NCBI GenBank assembly: GCA_014218235.1
Contig: CM024759.1
Coordinates: 10,184,712-10,248,711 of the forward strand
Length of the DNA stretch: 64,000 nucleotides
Direction of reading: 5' to 3'
DNA from: Colocasia esculenta
Lineage: Eukaryota > Streptophyta > Magnoliopsida > Alismatales > Araceae
This document shows positions 54,701 to 62,858 of this stretch, piece after piece (within the stretch, counting starts at the first letter, position 1; each line of letters starts with the position of its first letter). Under the pieces are notes generated by a model. That model saw only the letters and a list, made by a program, of their open reading frames with translations, had not been told where the DNA came from and searched no databases. Position numbers and translations under genes: made by a program.

Positions 54701-57255
54701 GATTGAAGCTTAAAAACCTCCAATTAATCAAGCAAGTTCAAGATAGAGAGAGATATAGATCCTCGGGGCAACAACAAGCTGAAGCAACTCCATCGGAGAC
54801 AATAGATATAGAAGAAGTTTTTGAGGAGGAACATCCACTACATGCATGGGTAAATGCAAGCACTTCGGTTCAACCAGAGTTCGACCCGCATGATCGTGCA
54901 TGGGCTGAAGGTAAATGACATTTACAATGTACATGCATCATTTATAAATTATTTATTTCTCATTTTAACATGTTTATGTCTCATTTAGGTGAGCTTGATG
55001 ATGTGCCTTTGCTTCCGGAGTTCGAAACTCCCCCAGCCCCTAAACGCCAAAAGAAGACAGTGGGTGCAAGAGGAAGGAGCACGAAACATGGCATTAGCAT
55101 TGCAGACTTGGACACGATCGAGGAAGATATAGATGATGAAACACCGGAGCCAAGCGATAATGTTCAATACCAAACTTCTAATGACTCGACATCGAAGACA
55201 AGTACTCCTAGTGAGGGATCCGATCATGGAGGAGATGTCCTAGTTGTCAGCAGTGTACCGCCACCGGCACCGCCACCCGACCCTATTGTATTCACCGGAG
55301 AGGAAGACTTCACCCATGCTACTCAAGATCAACATCATGGGAGTAGGGAAGGGAGGGAAGCACAAACCTCAAGTCAAAAATATGCACGAAAGGGGAAGAA
55401 AGTGGCATCTCAATTGCAAGGGCAAGGGCAAGGGCAAGGAGCATCCGAAGATTCGGGATACAATCCCAACTTCATTCCGCATAGACGGAATTGGTTAATG
55501 AAGAAGAAGAAGATGCAAGAGGAGTGGGAGCGTCAAGAAAAGCTACGGATGGAGTTTGAGACCATGGAGCAAGCGTCAGATACATCATCTTATGCTTCCA
55601 CTGAAGGATATTACCAAGGGCAGGGAGGCTACTTGGGATATCCTCAATACCCGGATGCATCATATTACACCGGAGGTGGAGCATATGCACAATCCACTGA
55701 GTCCGATTCACATTCACATGACTCATATGAGTCATATGGCTCATATCAAGTGCCTGAAATACCGGGCTACACACCAATCACTATCATATATGCGAACACG
55801 GATGCCTATAGTCAATATTTGACTCAATATGAGGCATATTACCAACATTATATGTCTTGGACAGATTATGTAAACCTTATGTCCACACAATATAATGTAC
55901 GATTCCAATAAATACATTTTTTTATGTATTTCAGTTCATAAATACAATGTTCATATATTTCCTATTTTTTCATATTTTTTCTAATTTTTTTTCAATTTTT
56001 TTAAGGGGGGCGATCCACCCCCCTTTTGCTTGGCCAGACCCGGTCGGGCTCGGCCCGGATCGGCCGAGCCGGGCTCGGGATCGCCGGGTCGGATCGGTTT
56101 TGGGCCGACCGATCCGATCCCGATCCCCGAGATTTTGAACCTTGCTCTCTATATATTTATGGCAATGGATGTAAATGGCTGTACATACATTGATGTAAAT
56201 GTCATAATAAAAAATACATATATATGGTTAATGCATGTATATATATATTTATATATGACATTATATATAAAATTTGTGTGGCAGAATCGGCCTGGGATTG
56301 GCCGATCCAGTCCAATCTGGACCGATCCGAACCGATTCAGTCCGATTCTGGCCGATTCAAGGGACTTCCCACTTGGAACCAATCGGCCGATGGGTCAGGT
56401 GGATACTACTACTATTCCTCCCTCCTACCTGACTTCGGCTGCTCTGGGCCTCAGGCTACTTCTCTCTTAATGAAAGAGCCTGGAACTGCATTTTTGTCTT
56501 AATTTTTAGTTAATTTTGATCTCAGTCCAAAACATTAGTAAAACTAGACCATTTTGGGTTAATTTGGATCTAGTTCAATTCCAGATTAGTCAAGTTTCAA
56601 TTCCATGATTATTCCATTAAGTCAACAAAATGAACTCTTTGTCTTCATTTCATCTATGCCATTGTATTTTCTGCCCACTTTTTATGTTAATCATGATGAT
56701 CGTATTGCTGCATATTAGATGCCATGTTCAACTTGAATGTGGGAAGCAATAGAGTTATTAAAGGAAATTATTTTTGACAATAAAACAAGCATTTAATGAA
56801 ATGAAGTAAGCCTTTAGGTAGTGCATCATACTCATGCTTCATGCATTTCATATCATTTGCATTTGCTGAAAATTCAGGAGTTCTAGGATGAAATGACTTG
56901 TCCTCTCACTTCTTCTGTCAATTTGTTTTTCCCATTTGAAATGTTTCCTTTAGGTGCTTCTGTGTATCTTTGGGCACATGCATGTCTATATATACTCAAT
57001 AACAAAATTTGATCGATATTTTAATGATTTATTAAATCTACTTATGCAGATTAGCTGCCCATGTTTTGTCAATGCCATATTGTTTAGTTTCTTACTAGAG
57101 ATGAAATGTTTTAGTTGATATCTTAATTTATTCTGTTTTGCAGTGCGTGAGTTGGATGTGCCTGGTGAAATATATGAAAGAAAAACATATCCATTTGAAT
57201 TCTCCACTGTTGAGATGCCTTATGAATCATACAATGGCGTTAATGTCCGACTTAG
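39783..57255 (+). CDS. VPS26: VPS26, retromer core subunit (5' part of gene, six exons)
   Basis: Exons are 39783-39785 (ATG), 40550-40624, 49239-49313, 49409-49481, 50032-50076 and 57144-57255. All introns have GT..AG ends and phases join in frame to 127 codons plus two bases. Motifs seen: GAFKPPCNISITFADG, VPLFQSQENIAGE, QGKKVEHTGVKIELLGQI, YFDRGNFYDFTSL, RELDVPGEIYERKTYPFEF and MPYESYNGVNVRL. These are the N-terminal arrestin-like half of VPS26. With VPS35 and VPS29 it forms retromer, which recycles cargo such as vacuolar sorting receptors from endosomes. The family is about 300 residues, so the last 170 or so must lie past 64000 or be lost. Introns 2, 5 and 6 are swollen by TEs. The exons show no stop or shift, so the gene is probably functional. 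Confidence 0.9.
40550..40624 (+). CDS. VPS26: VPS26 exon 2
   Basis: 25 codons after the acceptor TTGCTTCAG, ending at donor AAG|GTATTC. It encodes NYIIGAFKPPCNISITF and DGKTRKK, the first beta strands of the N-terminal arrestin fold. Confidence 0.92.
40625..42035 (+). other. VPS26 intron 2, left part
   Basis: AT-rich intron sequence. A 'ggttctggttccc..aaccggttgg' block near 40985-41085 and a 'tagggctgtcaatggatg' start at 41405 look like remains of MITEs, but no paired ends or target duplications are clear. Confidence 0.5.
42044..42299. mobile_element. hAT MITE 4 (CATGGATGxCA ends)
   Basis: The 256-bp element starts CATGGATGCCAGTTTTGG and ends ACCGGCACTGCCATCCTTG. It has a perfect 8-bp duplication ATTTGGAT (42036-42043, 42300-42307). 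The interior is full of CCGAAAC / GTTTCGG words and is shared with MITE 5 at 48902. Confidence 0.92.
42308..43580 (+). other. VPS26 intron 2, middle part
   Basis: Nothing recognised beyond AT-rich intron sequence. Two similar phrases about 'gggacttcatgtccattt' near 42860 and 43070 suggest an old internal duplication of about 210 bp. Confidence 0.45.
43580..44218. repeat. Degenerate tandem array with TATA-like and GGGGG words
   Basis: Units of very roughly 130-150 bp recur. Each has 'tctcttcctt..ttctcccccc', a TATAAAA or TATATAAG word, then a GGGGGTGGGG run and 'atgaggtggca'. Similar sequence resumes at 47119-47480 after hAT element A, so that element landed in the array. Open frames here are low-complexity artefacts. 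Confidence 0.55.
44621..46803 (+). CDS. hAT transposase C-terminal fragment, in frame
   Basis: Exons 44621-45056, 45141-45271, 45357-45432 and 45530-46803 join in frame with GT..AG introns to 638 codons. It begins MMRECTNGHD, aligned to the middle of element B's transposase (MRTHTHGREL), so the BED finger and the first two catalytic Asp regions are absent. PTRFASQFIALESL, MGYLYEAMDKAK and ARWESTLHHDLHAAG follow, then the hAT dimerisation region CERNWSTFSLIHTK. A tail carries a poly-Asp run and Gly/Gln-rich sequence. The missing catalytic residues mean it cannot transpose alone. An intact dimerisation domain could still pair with a full transposase. Confidence 0.82.
46232..46261. repeat. (GAT)n microsatellite inside hAT A coding region
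   Basis: About ten GAT triplets code for a poly-Asp run in the transposase tail. Unit number can vary without breaking the frame. Confidence 0.9.
47130..47357. repeat. Tandem array of about 45-bp units, two alternating types
   Basis: Five units contain AGACCTGC(C/T)T..AAGTATGAGGTGGCAAGA. Units 1, 3 and 5 begin TGCTYTAAGA and end GGCC. Units 2 and 4 begin AGCTTYxAGA and end GGTC, giving a dimer of about 91 bp. It starts right after the target duplication of hAT A. Confidence 0.85.
47480..48893 (+). other. VPS26 intron 2, right part
   Basis: No gene or TE end recognised. AT-rich intron sequence with short T-rich runs. Confidence 0.45.
48902..49085. mobile_element. hAT MITE 5 (CAAGGATGGCA ends)
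   Basis: The 184-bp element starts CAAGGATGGCAATGCTGG and ends GAAACTGCCATCCATG. It has a perfect 8-bp duplication CACTAACT (48894-48901, 49086-49093). It shares 'gaaacatatcggtttc' and 'gatatgcccgaaactggg'-type words with MITE 4. It lies 153 bases upstream of exon 3. Confidence 0.93.
49239..49313 (+). CDS. VPS26: VPS26 exon 3
   Basis: 25 codons after TTTTTCACAG, ending GAG|GTATTA. It encodes ASVKKENGQ and VPLFQSQENIAGE. It joins exon 2 in phase 0 across an 8.6-kb intron. Confidence 0.93.
49409..49481 (+). CDS. VPS26: VPS26 exon 4
   Basis: 73 bases after TCTGTCACAG, encoding VSIEPIQGKKVEHTGVKIEL and LGQI. It ends in phase 1 (ATT G|GTGTGC), completed by AG (Glu) of exon 5. Confidence 0.93.
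50032..50076 (+). CDS. VPS26: VPS26 exon 5
   Basis: 45 bases after TTCTTCGCAG, encoding LYFDRGNFYDFTSL. The donor is CTTG|GTAAG, followed by a 7.1-kb intron that holds hAT element B. Confidence 0.93.
50077..51626 (+). other. VPS26 intron 5, left part
   Basis: Intron sequence with a (TA)n run at 51029-51051 and AT-rich sequence with repeated 'cacattcatatat' / 'acacattcgtatatg' phrases (about 51080 and 51455). A GATCCG-rich patch at about 50870-50950 may be a decayed hAT MITE, without clear ends. Confidence 0.5.
51653..51681. other. Subterminal hairpin in hAT B
   Basis: CCAACTCGGG and CCCGAGTTGG form perfect 10-bp arms around a 9-base loop that contains GATCGG. It lies about 18 bases inside the 5' tip and is conserved in element C. 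It may be a transposase contact site. Confidence 0.7.
51828..51883. other. Twin perfect hairpins upstream of hAT B transposase
   Basis: AACGGCTAGTTC / GAACTAGCCGTT (51828-51852) form 12-bp arms with a 1-base loop. GCCGTTGGGGA / TCCCCAACGGC (51858-51883) form 11-bp arms with a 4-base loop. They share the CGGCTAG / GCCGTTG theme and lie 40 bases before the TATA box. Both are kept in element C. Confidence 0.8.
51924..51930 (+). promoter_or_regulatory. TATA box of hAT B transposase
   Basis: TATATAA sits 289 bases from the element tip and 289 bases before the transposase ATG. The same motif and surroundings occur in element C at 62565-62571. Confidence 0.7.
52219..55911 (+). CDS. hAT transposase, BED-type, intact (1,088 codons)
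   Basis: Exons are 52219-52600, 52696-53223, 53311-54114, 54198-54419, 54503-54910 and 54989-55911. All introns are GT..AG and every internal junction is phase 1; the sum is 3,267 bases without a stop. Residues 39-67 hold a BED-like zinc finger (CKYC..KQHL..C). A DUF659-type region (GPYYESMIETIGEVG) leads to CDGWTG with Asp300, then VTDNAA with Asp361. PCSAHCIDLMLEDI, PTRFASQYIALDSI and RRWEHTLHHDLHAAG follow, then the dimerisation motif CERNWSTFGLIHTK with the likely third catalytic residue Glu679. The tail is Gly/Gln/Ser/Tyr-rich. hAT transposases cut at the element ends by hairpin formation in flanking DNA. The start at 52219 is the first ATG after the TATA box. The protein looks functional. 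Confidence 0.92.
56275..56400. repeat. GATCGG-type patch, perhaps a decayed hAT MITE
   Basis: CAGAATCGGCCTGG.. and ..GGCCGATTCAAGGG form imperfect inverted ends, with several CCGATCC words between. No 8-bp duplication could be matched. Confidence 0.35.
56401..57143 (+). other. VPS26 intron 5, right part
   Basis: Plain intron sequence up to the exon 6 acceptor. No gene or TE is recognised. Confidence 0.5.
57144..57255 (+). CDS. VPS26: VPS26 exon 6
   Basis: 112 bases after CTGTTTTGCAG, encoding RELDVPGEIYERKTYPFEF and VEMPYESYNGVNVRL. The donor is CTTAG|GTACGA, phase 2. The next expected residues (a YVLKVT-type stretch) are not found up to 64000, so intron 6 exceeds 6.7 kb. Confidence 0.93.
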
Positions 57256-58669
57256 GTACGATGTTGGATGCTTTGTTGAAGAAAAGAGATGGGAAAAGTC
57301 TTCGTACTGAAAAACCTCTGGTTAACACAACATTTGCACTTCTGAATGACTCATCCATAATTTGAAGTTCTATTATGTCTGGCTTTGTTTTCCCTGAAGC
57401 CATGTTTATGGTCAGAAATGAAGCCTATCAAAATCTGTTGGATCATGCTGATCATGTTTTGAGTCTCTTAAAATGATGGGCATATGTTCTAGAACTATAA
57501 GGTTTTTGACATTCTTTGTGTATATCATAATAACTGAGAAGAAATGGAAAGGAAAAACAAAATCACTTATGCTGAAAGGGAACCCACTGTGGTGGCCTAC
57601 AAGTGGTGTCTCTCTACACCTCACCAAGGCTTGAAGTAGGAGCTGACAAAGAGAGAATCCTACTCCTGAGTCCTGATCACTGTTGTTCTTGGATATTAAA
57701 GATTCTCTTAAGAGAAGGCGAGCTCATTGGCGAAAGAGAAACTCTGCTTGTCCTCCTGTTTGAGATCTTCCTTATGCCATTATCAATTCAAGTAGAAGTA
57801 GCCCATGATGCTTTGTTAATTGAGTAAGCTGCAGCACAAATATGCATGTTATTGTAGTATATTGTGGTGGTAAAAGGCTAATCTAGGATATAAAGTTTAT
57901 TCTTGTAATTTTTCCTTGCTGCTAAAAGCACAGATGGCATCACCTTAGTGCTCTTTTACCTGAGGTCTTTCAGGGTAATAAGGAACTAAGTTGTTTGTCA
58001 ACTATCCCGAGTGATGGTGTTGGCACATGTAGTCGCAACACTGTTAAAGCCAGAAAATGTGATTGACATGAACATTTTTCATGTCAAAATATCATCATCT
58101 GATTCTTCCATATGATACCTTCTGCAGAGAATTGCAATTGATGCTTATCTTAAACTTTGACCAATCCATTTTTGGACTGTAGTAGTAGAACCTCGCATTA
58201 TAGAAGTTGAGGATACTCATGAAGCGTGACAATGTGTCTCATCTCGTGGCATTTTATTGATGCCATCAATATCCAGAGCCACTTCACATGCCTTTGCAAT
58301 GGAGGAATTCCTAGTGGAGTTATTGTTTGTGGATGGTGACAGTAATTGCAAAATTTTTGTGGATGGTGATGATTGCAGATTAGACTATATAACTATATCC
58401 ATTAACTTTCAATGGTGAAACATCCTTTGGTATGTATGTGCATGATGTTGGGTTGATCATGTAACAATGTAACCTAACATTGTCTTCCCTTTGGATGCAG
58501 CTGTTTGTACAAGAAAACTATCCTTTCAGTTAAGATTCTGCTGTTTTAGGTGATGCCTCATGCAATCTGATTAAATAAAGGTGAATACAAGAAGAAAGAT
58601 GGAGAGAAGGTGCTGGATGCCTCCTAGGGCAGGGTACAAACCAAGACAGCAGGAAAAGGAGCTGGTCAG
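57256..58669 (+). other. VPS26 intron 6, first part
   Basis: No VPS26 exon, gene or TE end is recognised. A short open stretch directly after exon 6 is intron read-through, since the donor CTTAG|GTACGA is good and the residues do not match VPS26. Confidence 0.5.
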
Positions 58670-58677
58670 CTCAAATC

Positions 58678-58896
58678 ATGGATGGCAAAGTCGGCCGACT
58701 CGGAGCGGAGTCGGCCGACTCTGAGTCGGGTCGGCCCCTGGCGACCCAACTTGGGGGGGGGGGGGACACCCACCCACCCATCCACGAGACTAGGTTTGCA
58801 AAGTCCACTGTCCGACTCTGCCCGACTCCGATCCGACTCGGGGTTGGGATCGGCTAGGGCCGACCCAGCCACCCGACCCGACTCTGCCATCCTTGG
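58678..58896. mobile_element. hAT MITE 6 (CATGGATGGCA ends)
   Basis: The 219-bp element starts CATGGATGGCAAAGTCGG and ends ACTCTGCCATCCTTG plus one G. The 8-bp duplication GCTCAAAT lies at 58670-58677 and 58897-58904. The interior is full of GTCGG / CCGAC words and includes a run of about 14 G near 58755. Its tips match MITEs 4 and 5. Confidence 0.9.
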
Positions 58897-58904
58897 GCTC
58901 AAAT

Positions 58905-60178
58905 CCTCCGAGAAATCTCTCCACACAGCAGACAATCTGAGAAAACAGAAACATGAAGGGAAAGAGGAAAGGAGGGTGAGACAGAGTCCATCCCTAGAAG
59001 AGATCCTGACCCTTCTACTGGTGCTTCTCCTCCTTGTAGAAGAAAGAGAGAGTGATCAGAAGAGAGAAGGAAGAATACGAAGGGATCTAGTGGTGGTTGA
59101 GGGTGGGGGGGAGTGAAAGTAAACCAATAAGGTTTCTGCCCGATGGTTTCCCTTACAAAAGGAAAAAAGGAAGAAAAAGAAGGAAATCTTTGATGCTCTA
59201 TTTGGTACACCCAAAACCCATTAACATTTTGGATTGTCCATGAATCCTTGAGTGGATGTTGGTGGGCCTTGCGCAAGTATGTCAATGTTGTAAGTTAAAT
59301 GGATGAGTCTAAGATCCTTTTCCCTTAATTGGTCTCTGTTAGTGAAGTTAGATAAATTTCACTAAATCATCCATGATACTTAGTAAACTTAATTTGGACT
59401 TAGCCCAAGTTCTACCTTAGCTTGTAACTTAAAATCATGGTCCAGGCAATGTTTATTTAAGTCTATCCAAATGACTAAACTACCCTTGATTCTCATTATC
59501 ATATTTAATTTAGACACTAAACTACCCTTAACCTTTTTGGCCTAACTTAGCACCCATAACTGAACAACAAAACCAACTACCCAATGTTCCCTTGACTCTG
59601 AAAAGTGTTAACAAGACCCTGCATGACTAAGGGAAATCATATGTTTGAGATGCTTTTAAACCCCCCAAGTAGAACCTAAATTACTCGTAAGGCCAATGTT
59701 GAATGTAAGATAACTAAAGGATACTCCAAAGCTAAAAGGCTATTTAAATAATCAACATCTGCCCAAAGAGTTAAAAAACCCTTTTATAAATGTCATAACT
59801 GTGTTGAAACCTAATATTGACTCTAAATGATCTAAATTCAGCTTTAAATGACTTAGGTGCCTCTAAACCCAAAAAGCCCTATCAAAATGACTATATTGCC
59901 CCAGAAACTTAAAATTCATTCTAGATAAAGAAAATGCCCATGAGGCTCTAAAAGTTATCCACAAGTATCAAACTAAATCTGACACTCAAAAGAGGAAATC
60001 AAGTACATTAAATGTCAAGAACAAGAAACACCCTGAGGCTTAATTCTTTATAAAGGAACTAAAATACTCCTAGAACCCCAAAAGGCCAAAATGAGCTAAA
60101 TCACATCCTTGGCTTTAAAACTATCACAGTCTGTCGAAGTACAATCTAAATACTAAAATTACCGAAATAGCCATAAGC
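58905..60178 (+). other. VPS26 intron 6, middle part
   Basis: AT-rich sequence with many 'ctaaatgaccc/actaaactaccctt' phrases at about 59470-60180 that look like old degenerate repetition. No gene or TE end is recognised. Confidence 0.45.
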
Positions 60179-60186
60179 CCTCCAAG

Positions 60187-60503
60187 TAGTGCTGTGCATT
60201 AACTGAAAAACCGAATTGGACCGACTGGTTCTGTTTGGTTTGAATAATCATTTTTAATATTTATAATATGTATATTATATATTATTACTATAATTACACT
60301 AATTTTGGTTTATTCGGTTCTGTCCTGTTTCATAACTTGTGAAACTACATAAATATTAATAAAATTATTCATATTTAAATTAATGTAAAATTTCAGTTTG
60401 AACCAAACTGAACCAAAATAATTTCGGTTCGGATTGATTCTGGTTGAGGAGTTGGGTTTGGGTTGCCCAAAAACTGGGCTAAACCAGACTGTGCACTGCC
60501 CTA
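60187..60503. mobile_element. hAT MITE 7 (TAGTGCTGTGCA / TAGGGCAGTGCA ends)
   Basis: The 317-bp element starts TAGTGCTGTGCATTAAC and ends CTGTGCACTGCCCTA. Flanking 8-mers CCTCCAAG (60179-60186) and CCCCCAAG (60504-60511) match at 7 of 8. The AT-rich interior with 'aaccgaattgg' / 'ggttcgg' edges resembles MITEs 1 and 2, so it is a relative with altered tips. Confidence 0.85.
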
Positions 60504-60511
60504 CCCCCAAG

Positions 60512-61920
60512 CATGCAATATCGGCAAAGTATCCTTCTAACTTAAAACACAAAATCAATTCCATACACCTTCATGCATTTCTTAACCTCTCAAATTCTCT
60601 AGACCATGGCAAAACTTTCAGTCGTGCTTTTGTAAGTAGACTCGCCTCAGTTATATGGTCTATTTCATTCAGGTCATCACTGTTAGTAGTTATTCTCGTG
60701 CTTTTGTCCATGAAGGCAATATGATCAAACTGATTGAGGTCGGCAGGGATTGTGGGTCAGCAGGGATTGTCCAACTTTTAAGCCCCCAATGCCTATCTGA
60801 TTGAGTTAAAGTCTTAATCCAATTATCTGAATCAAGCCAAATGCTCTTTAAAAGTAAAAGTTCTTTTTATGAAGGAAGTGGGTTGTGAAACTCTGAAAGT
60901 ATCTTATTCCTATTTCAAAATAGATTTACATTATGTATAAACTATTCAAAATGAAGCAACATTATGAATTCCTTTTTCTGTATTTTGTTGTGTAGCTGTT
61001 TATCCCTTCTTAATTTTCTTCTGTTCGCACCATGGGGCATCATTAGTTTTCTTGAGAATACCATGGTGTTCCCATGTGAGTGATCATGATTTTAACTGGG
61101 TCATTGCTTTTTGAAGTACTCTTGTATTAGTGGCAATCAATTGGAAATCATGTACATGATGTGGCAAAGGGTTTCTTTGCATATAAGCCACTTGAGACGA
61201 AAAATTGCAGATTTATCATTCCTGCATTTTCATTTTTCCATGTATCATTAACATGCTAATATTTTGAAAATGACCACATGATGATTTTTTTGCACATTTC
61301 TTACATGCTGGAAGACCATGTGTATGCTAAACATCATCCCACAGGCCTCCTGCATACCATTAGCATTTCTATAGTTACATGTACAGATACAAATGCAGGA
61401 ATAATAAACTCATTCTATGAATGTTTTTTGTGGAATCTCTCTGTCCCACTAGCAGCTATCTTATCTTCTCAACTCTTCCCATACCTGCAACTTTCTCATT
61501 TTCTTGCTTTTCCTTGTTTCTTAAACCCTTGGCATTTGGGTGGGGGTGAGGGAGGATGCTATGGTCTTTTATTTAGTGCCATCTGTCCCTCTCCTCTCTC
61601 ACATGTGGGGAAGAAAGCAGCCTCATCAATTTTCTGAGTTTTTATTTGATGGATTTGCTCAATAAGTGTAAACATGCATGCCAGTCTTGTCAAACTTTCT
61701 CGTGCAGTCTCTCTTTATTTCCTTCTGTTAATTGGAGGCAGCAACTATTCTAGCAGTCTTTCTTTTCTTTTTACTGTGGACAAATGGACAATAGATGGAA
61801 GATTTATAGGGCACATCTGCAAAATAGAAATTTGCTGGTCCATTCTATCTCCTCACATAAATAGCAATTTTCTATCAGTTATAGTATTTCAAATGCAGTT
61901 TATATGCTTGACATGTGGTT
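60512..61920 (+). other. VPS26 intron 6, right part
   Basis: No exon or TE is recognised; AT-rich intron sequence. Confidence 0.45.
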
Positions 61921-62275
61921 GTTGTTATTATTATTATTTTTGAAAAGTAGATAGTACCAGTAGTATATTATTAAATAACGAAAGAATGTACAAGTTAGGC
62001 CACCAAAAGAACCCCAAAAAACTGCCTGCTCGCCTATACAACACCATCCATCCTTGTACGGGTTGCTACACCCTATCCCCCAACAACACATACAGTATAG
62101 AGTTAGACTGATTCACATTACAAGCAATGGATGCCCATTCCTCAACTTCACTGCAAATCACAACACAAAGAGCCTCAGCATCCTGAGCCACCCTAGAAAA
62201 TATGCAATTATTCCTCTTCCCCCAGATCATCTATAAAGTTGCATGCAGAATGAGCCACCAAATTGTCCTGTCACC
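61921..62275 (-). mobile_element. LINE 3' end fragment
   Basis: On minus, the reading TIWWLILHATL, a stop, then MIWGKRNNCIFS and AEALCVVICSEVEEWAS is the C-terminal zinc-binding-type tail of plant L1 LINE reverse transcriptases. The plus-strand run TTATTATTATTATTTTTG at about 61925-61942 is the reverse complement of a TAA-repeat or A-rich LINE tail. The 5' side is cut by hAT element C at 62276. The rest of the LINE may lie beyond 64000. Confidence 0.7.
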
Positions 62276-62564
62276 CAGGGAATCAAAACTCGGCCAACTC
62301 GGGATCGGATCGCCCGAGTTGGCTCGGTTTTGGCCCCTCCGATCCGAGCCGGGGTAACCTGTCCGGTCCCCTGCGCTCGGATCGGTCGGGCTCGGCTGGG
62401 CTCGGCGGGATCGCCGAGCCCGGGCCGGTCCGCCGCGGATCGGCCCGGACCGGGGCGATCCGGGCCCCAACGGCTAGTTCAGAACTAGCCGTTTTCTAGC
62501 CGTTGGGGACTGTTCCCCAACGGCCAGAAACGGCTCTTTGGAGCCTTTGGAGGCCTTGGGGGTC

Positions 62565-62571
62565 TATATAA
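62565..62571 (+). promoter_or_regulatory. TATA box of hAT C transposase
   Basis: TATATAA in the same context as in element B (51924-51930). Confidence 0.65.
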
Positions 62572-62858
62572 ACCCCCAAAGGCCCCCAATATGTTCTAAA
62601 CTCAAGTTTTGAGTTCTCCTCCTCTCCTCTCAATATTTTGGACATTCTCTCTCTCTCTCGGGCGCTATTTTGCACTATTTGGGAGGCGATCTCATCTTTC
62701 ACACTCTTGGGATTCTTGTTCGACTATTCGGGCTCTCTCTCACACACTCTTGGCCCGAACTCTTGGCTGCGATTCATCTCCCTCTCTCTCATCCGCAAAA
62801 AAAAATAATTTATTTTCTATTTTTTTATTATTTAACTTCTTTTTTTGTGTTGTAAGTG

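Larger units (their letters stand above)
51635..56144 (+). mobile_element. hAT element B, structurally complete
   Basis: The 4,510-bp element has ends CAGGGAATCAAAACTCGG and (inverted) CAAGGTTCAAAATCTCGG. A perfect 8-bp duplication CTCTCTAT lies at 51627-51634 and 56145-56152. It has a promoter with a TATA box, a six-exon transposase gene without stops, and GATCGG-rich subterminal regions typical of transposase binding zones. It lies in VPS26 intron 5 in the same orientation as the gene. The first 1.7 kb closely matches element C at 62276. Confidence 0.95.

Noticed and set aside
57256..57362. Reading through the exon 6 donor as extra VPS26 coding sequence
   Set aside because: Residues after the donor do not match the VPS26 family, and the GT donor gives the expected phase for the conserved next exon.
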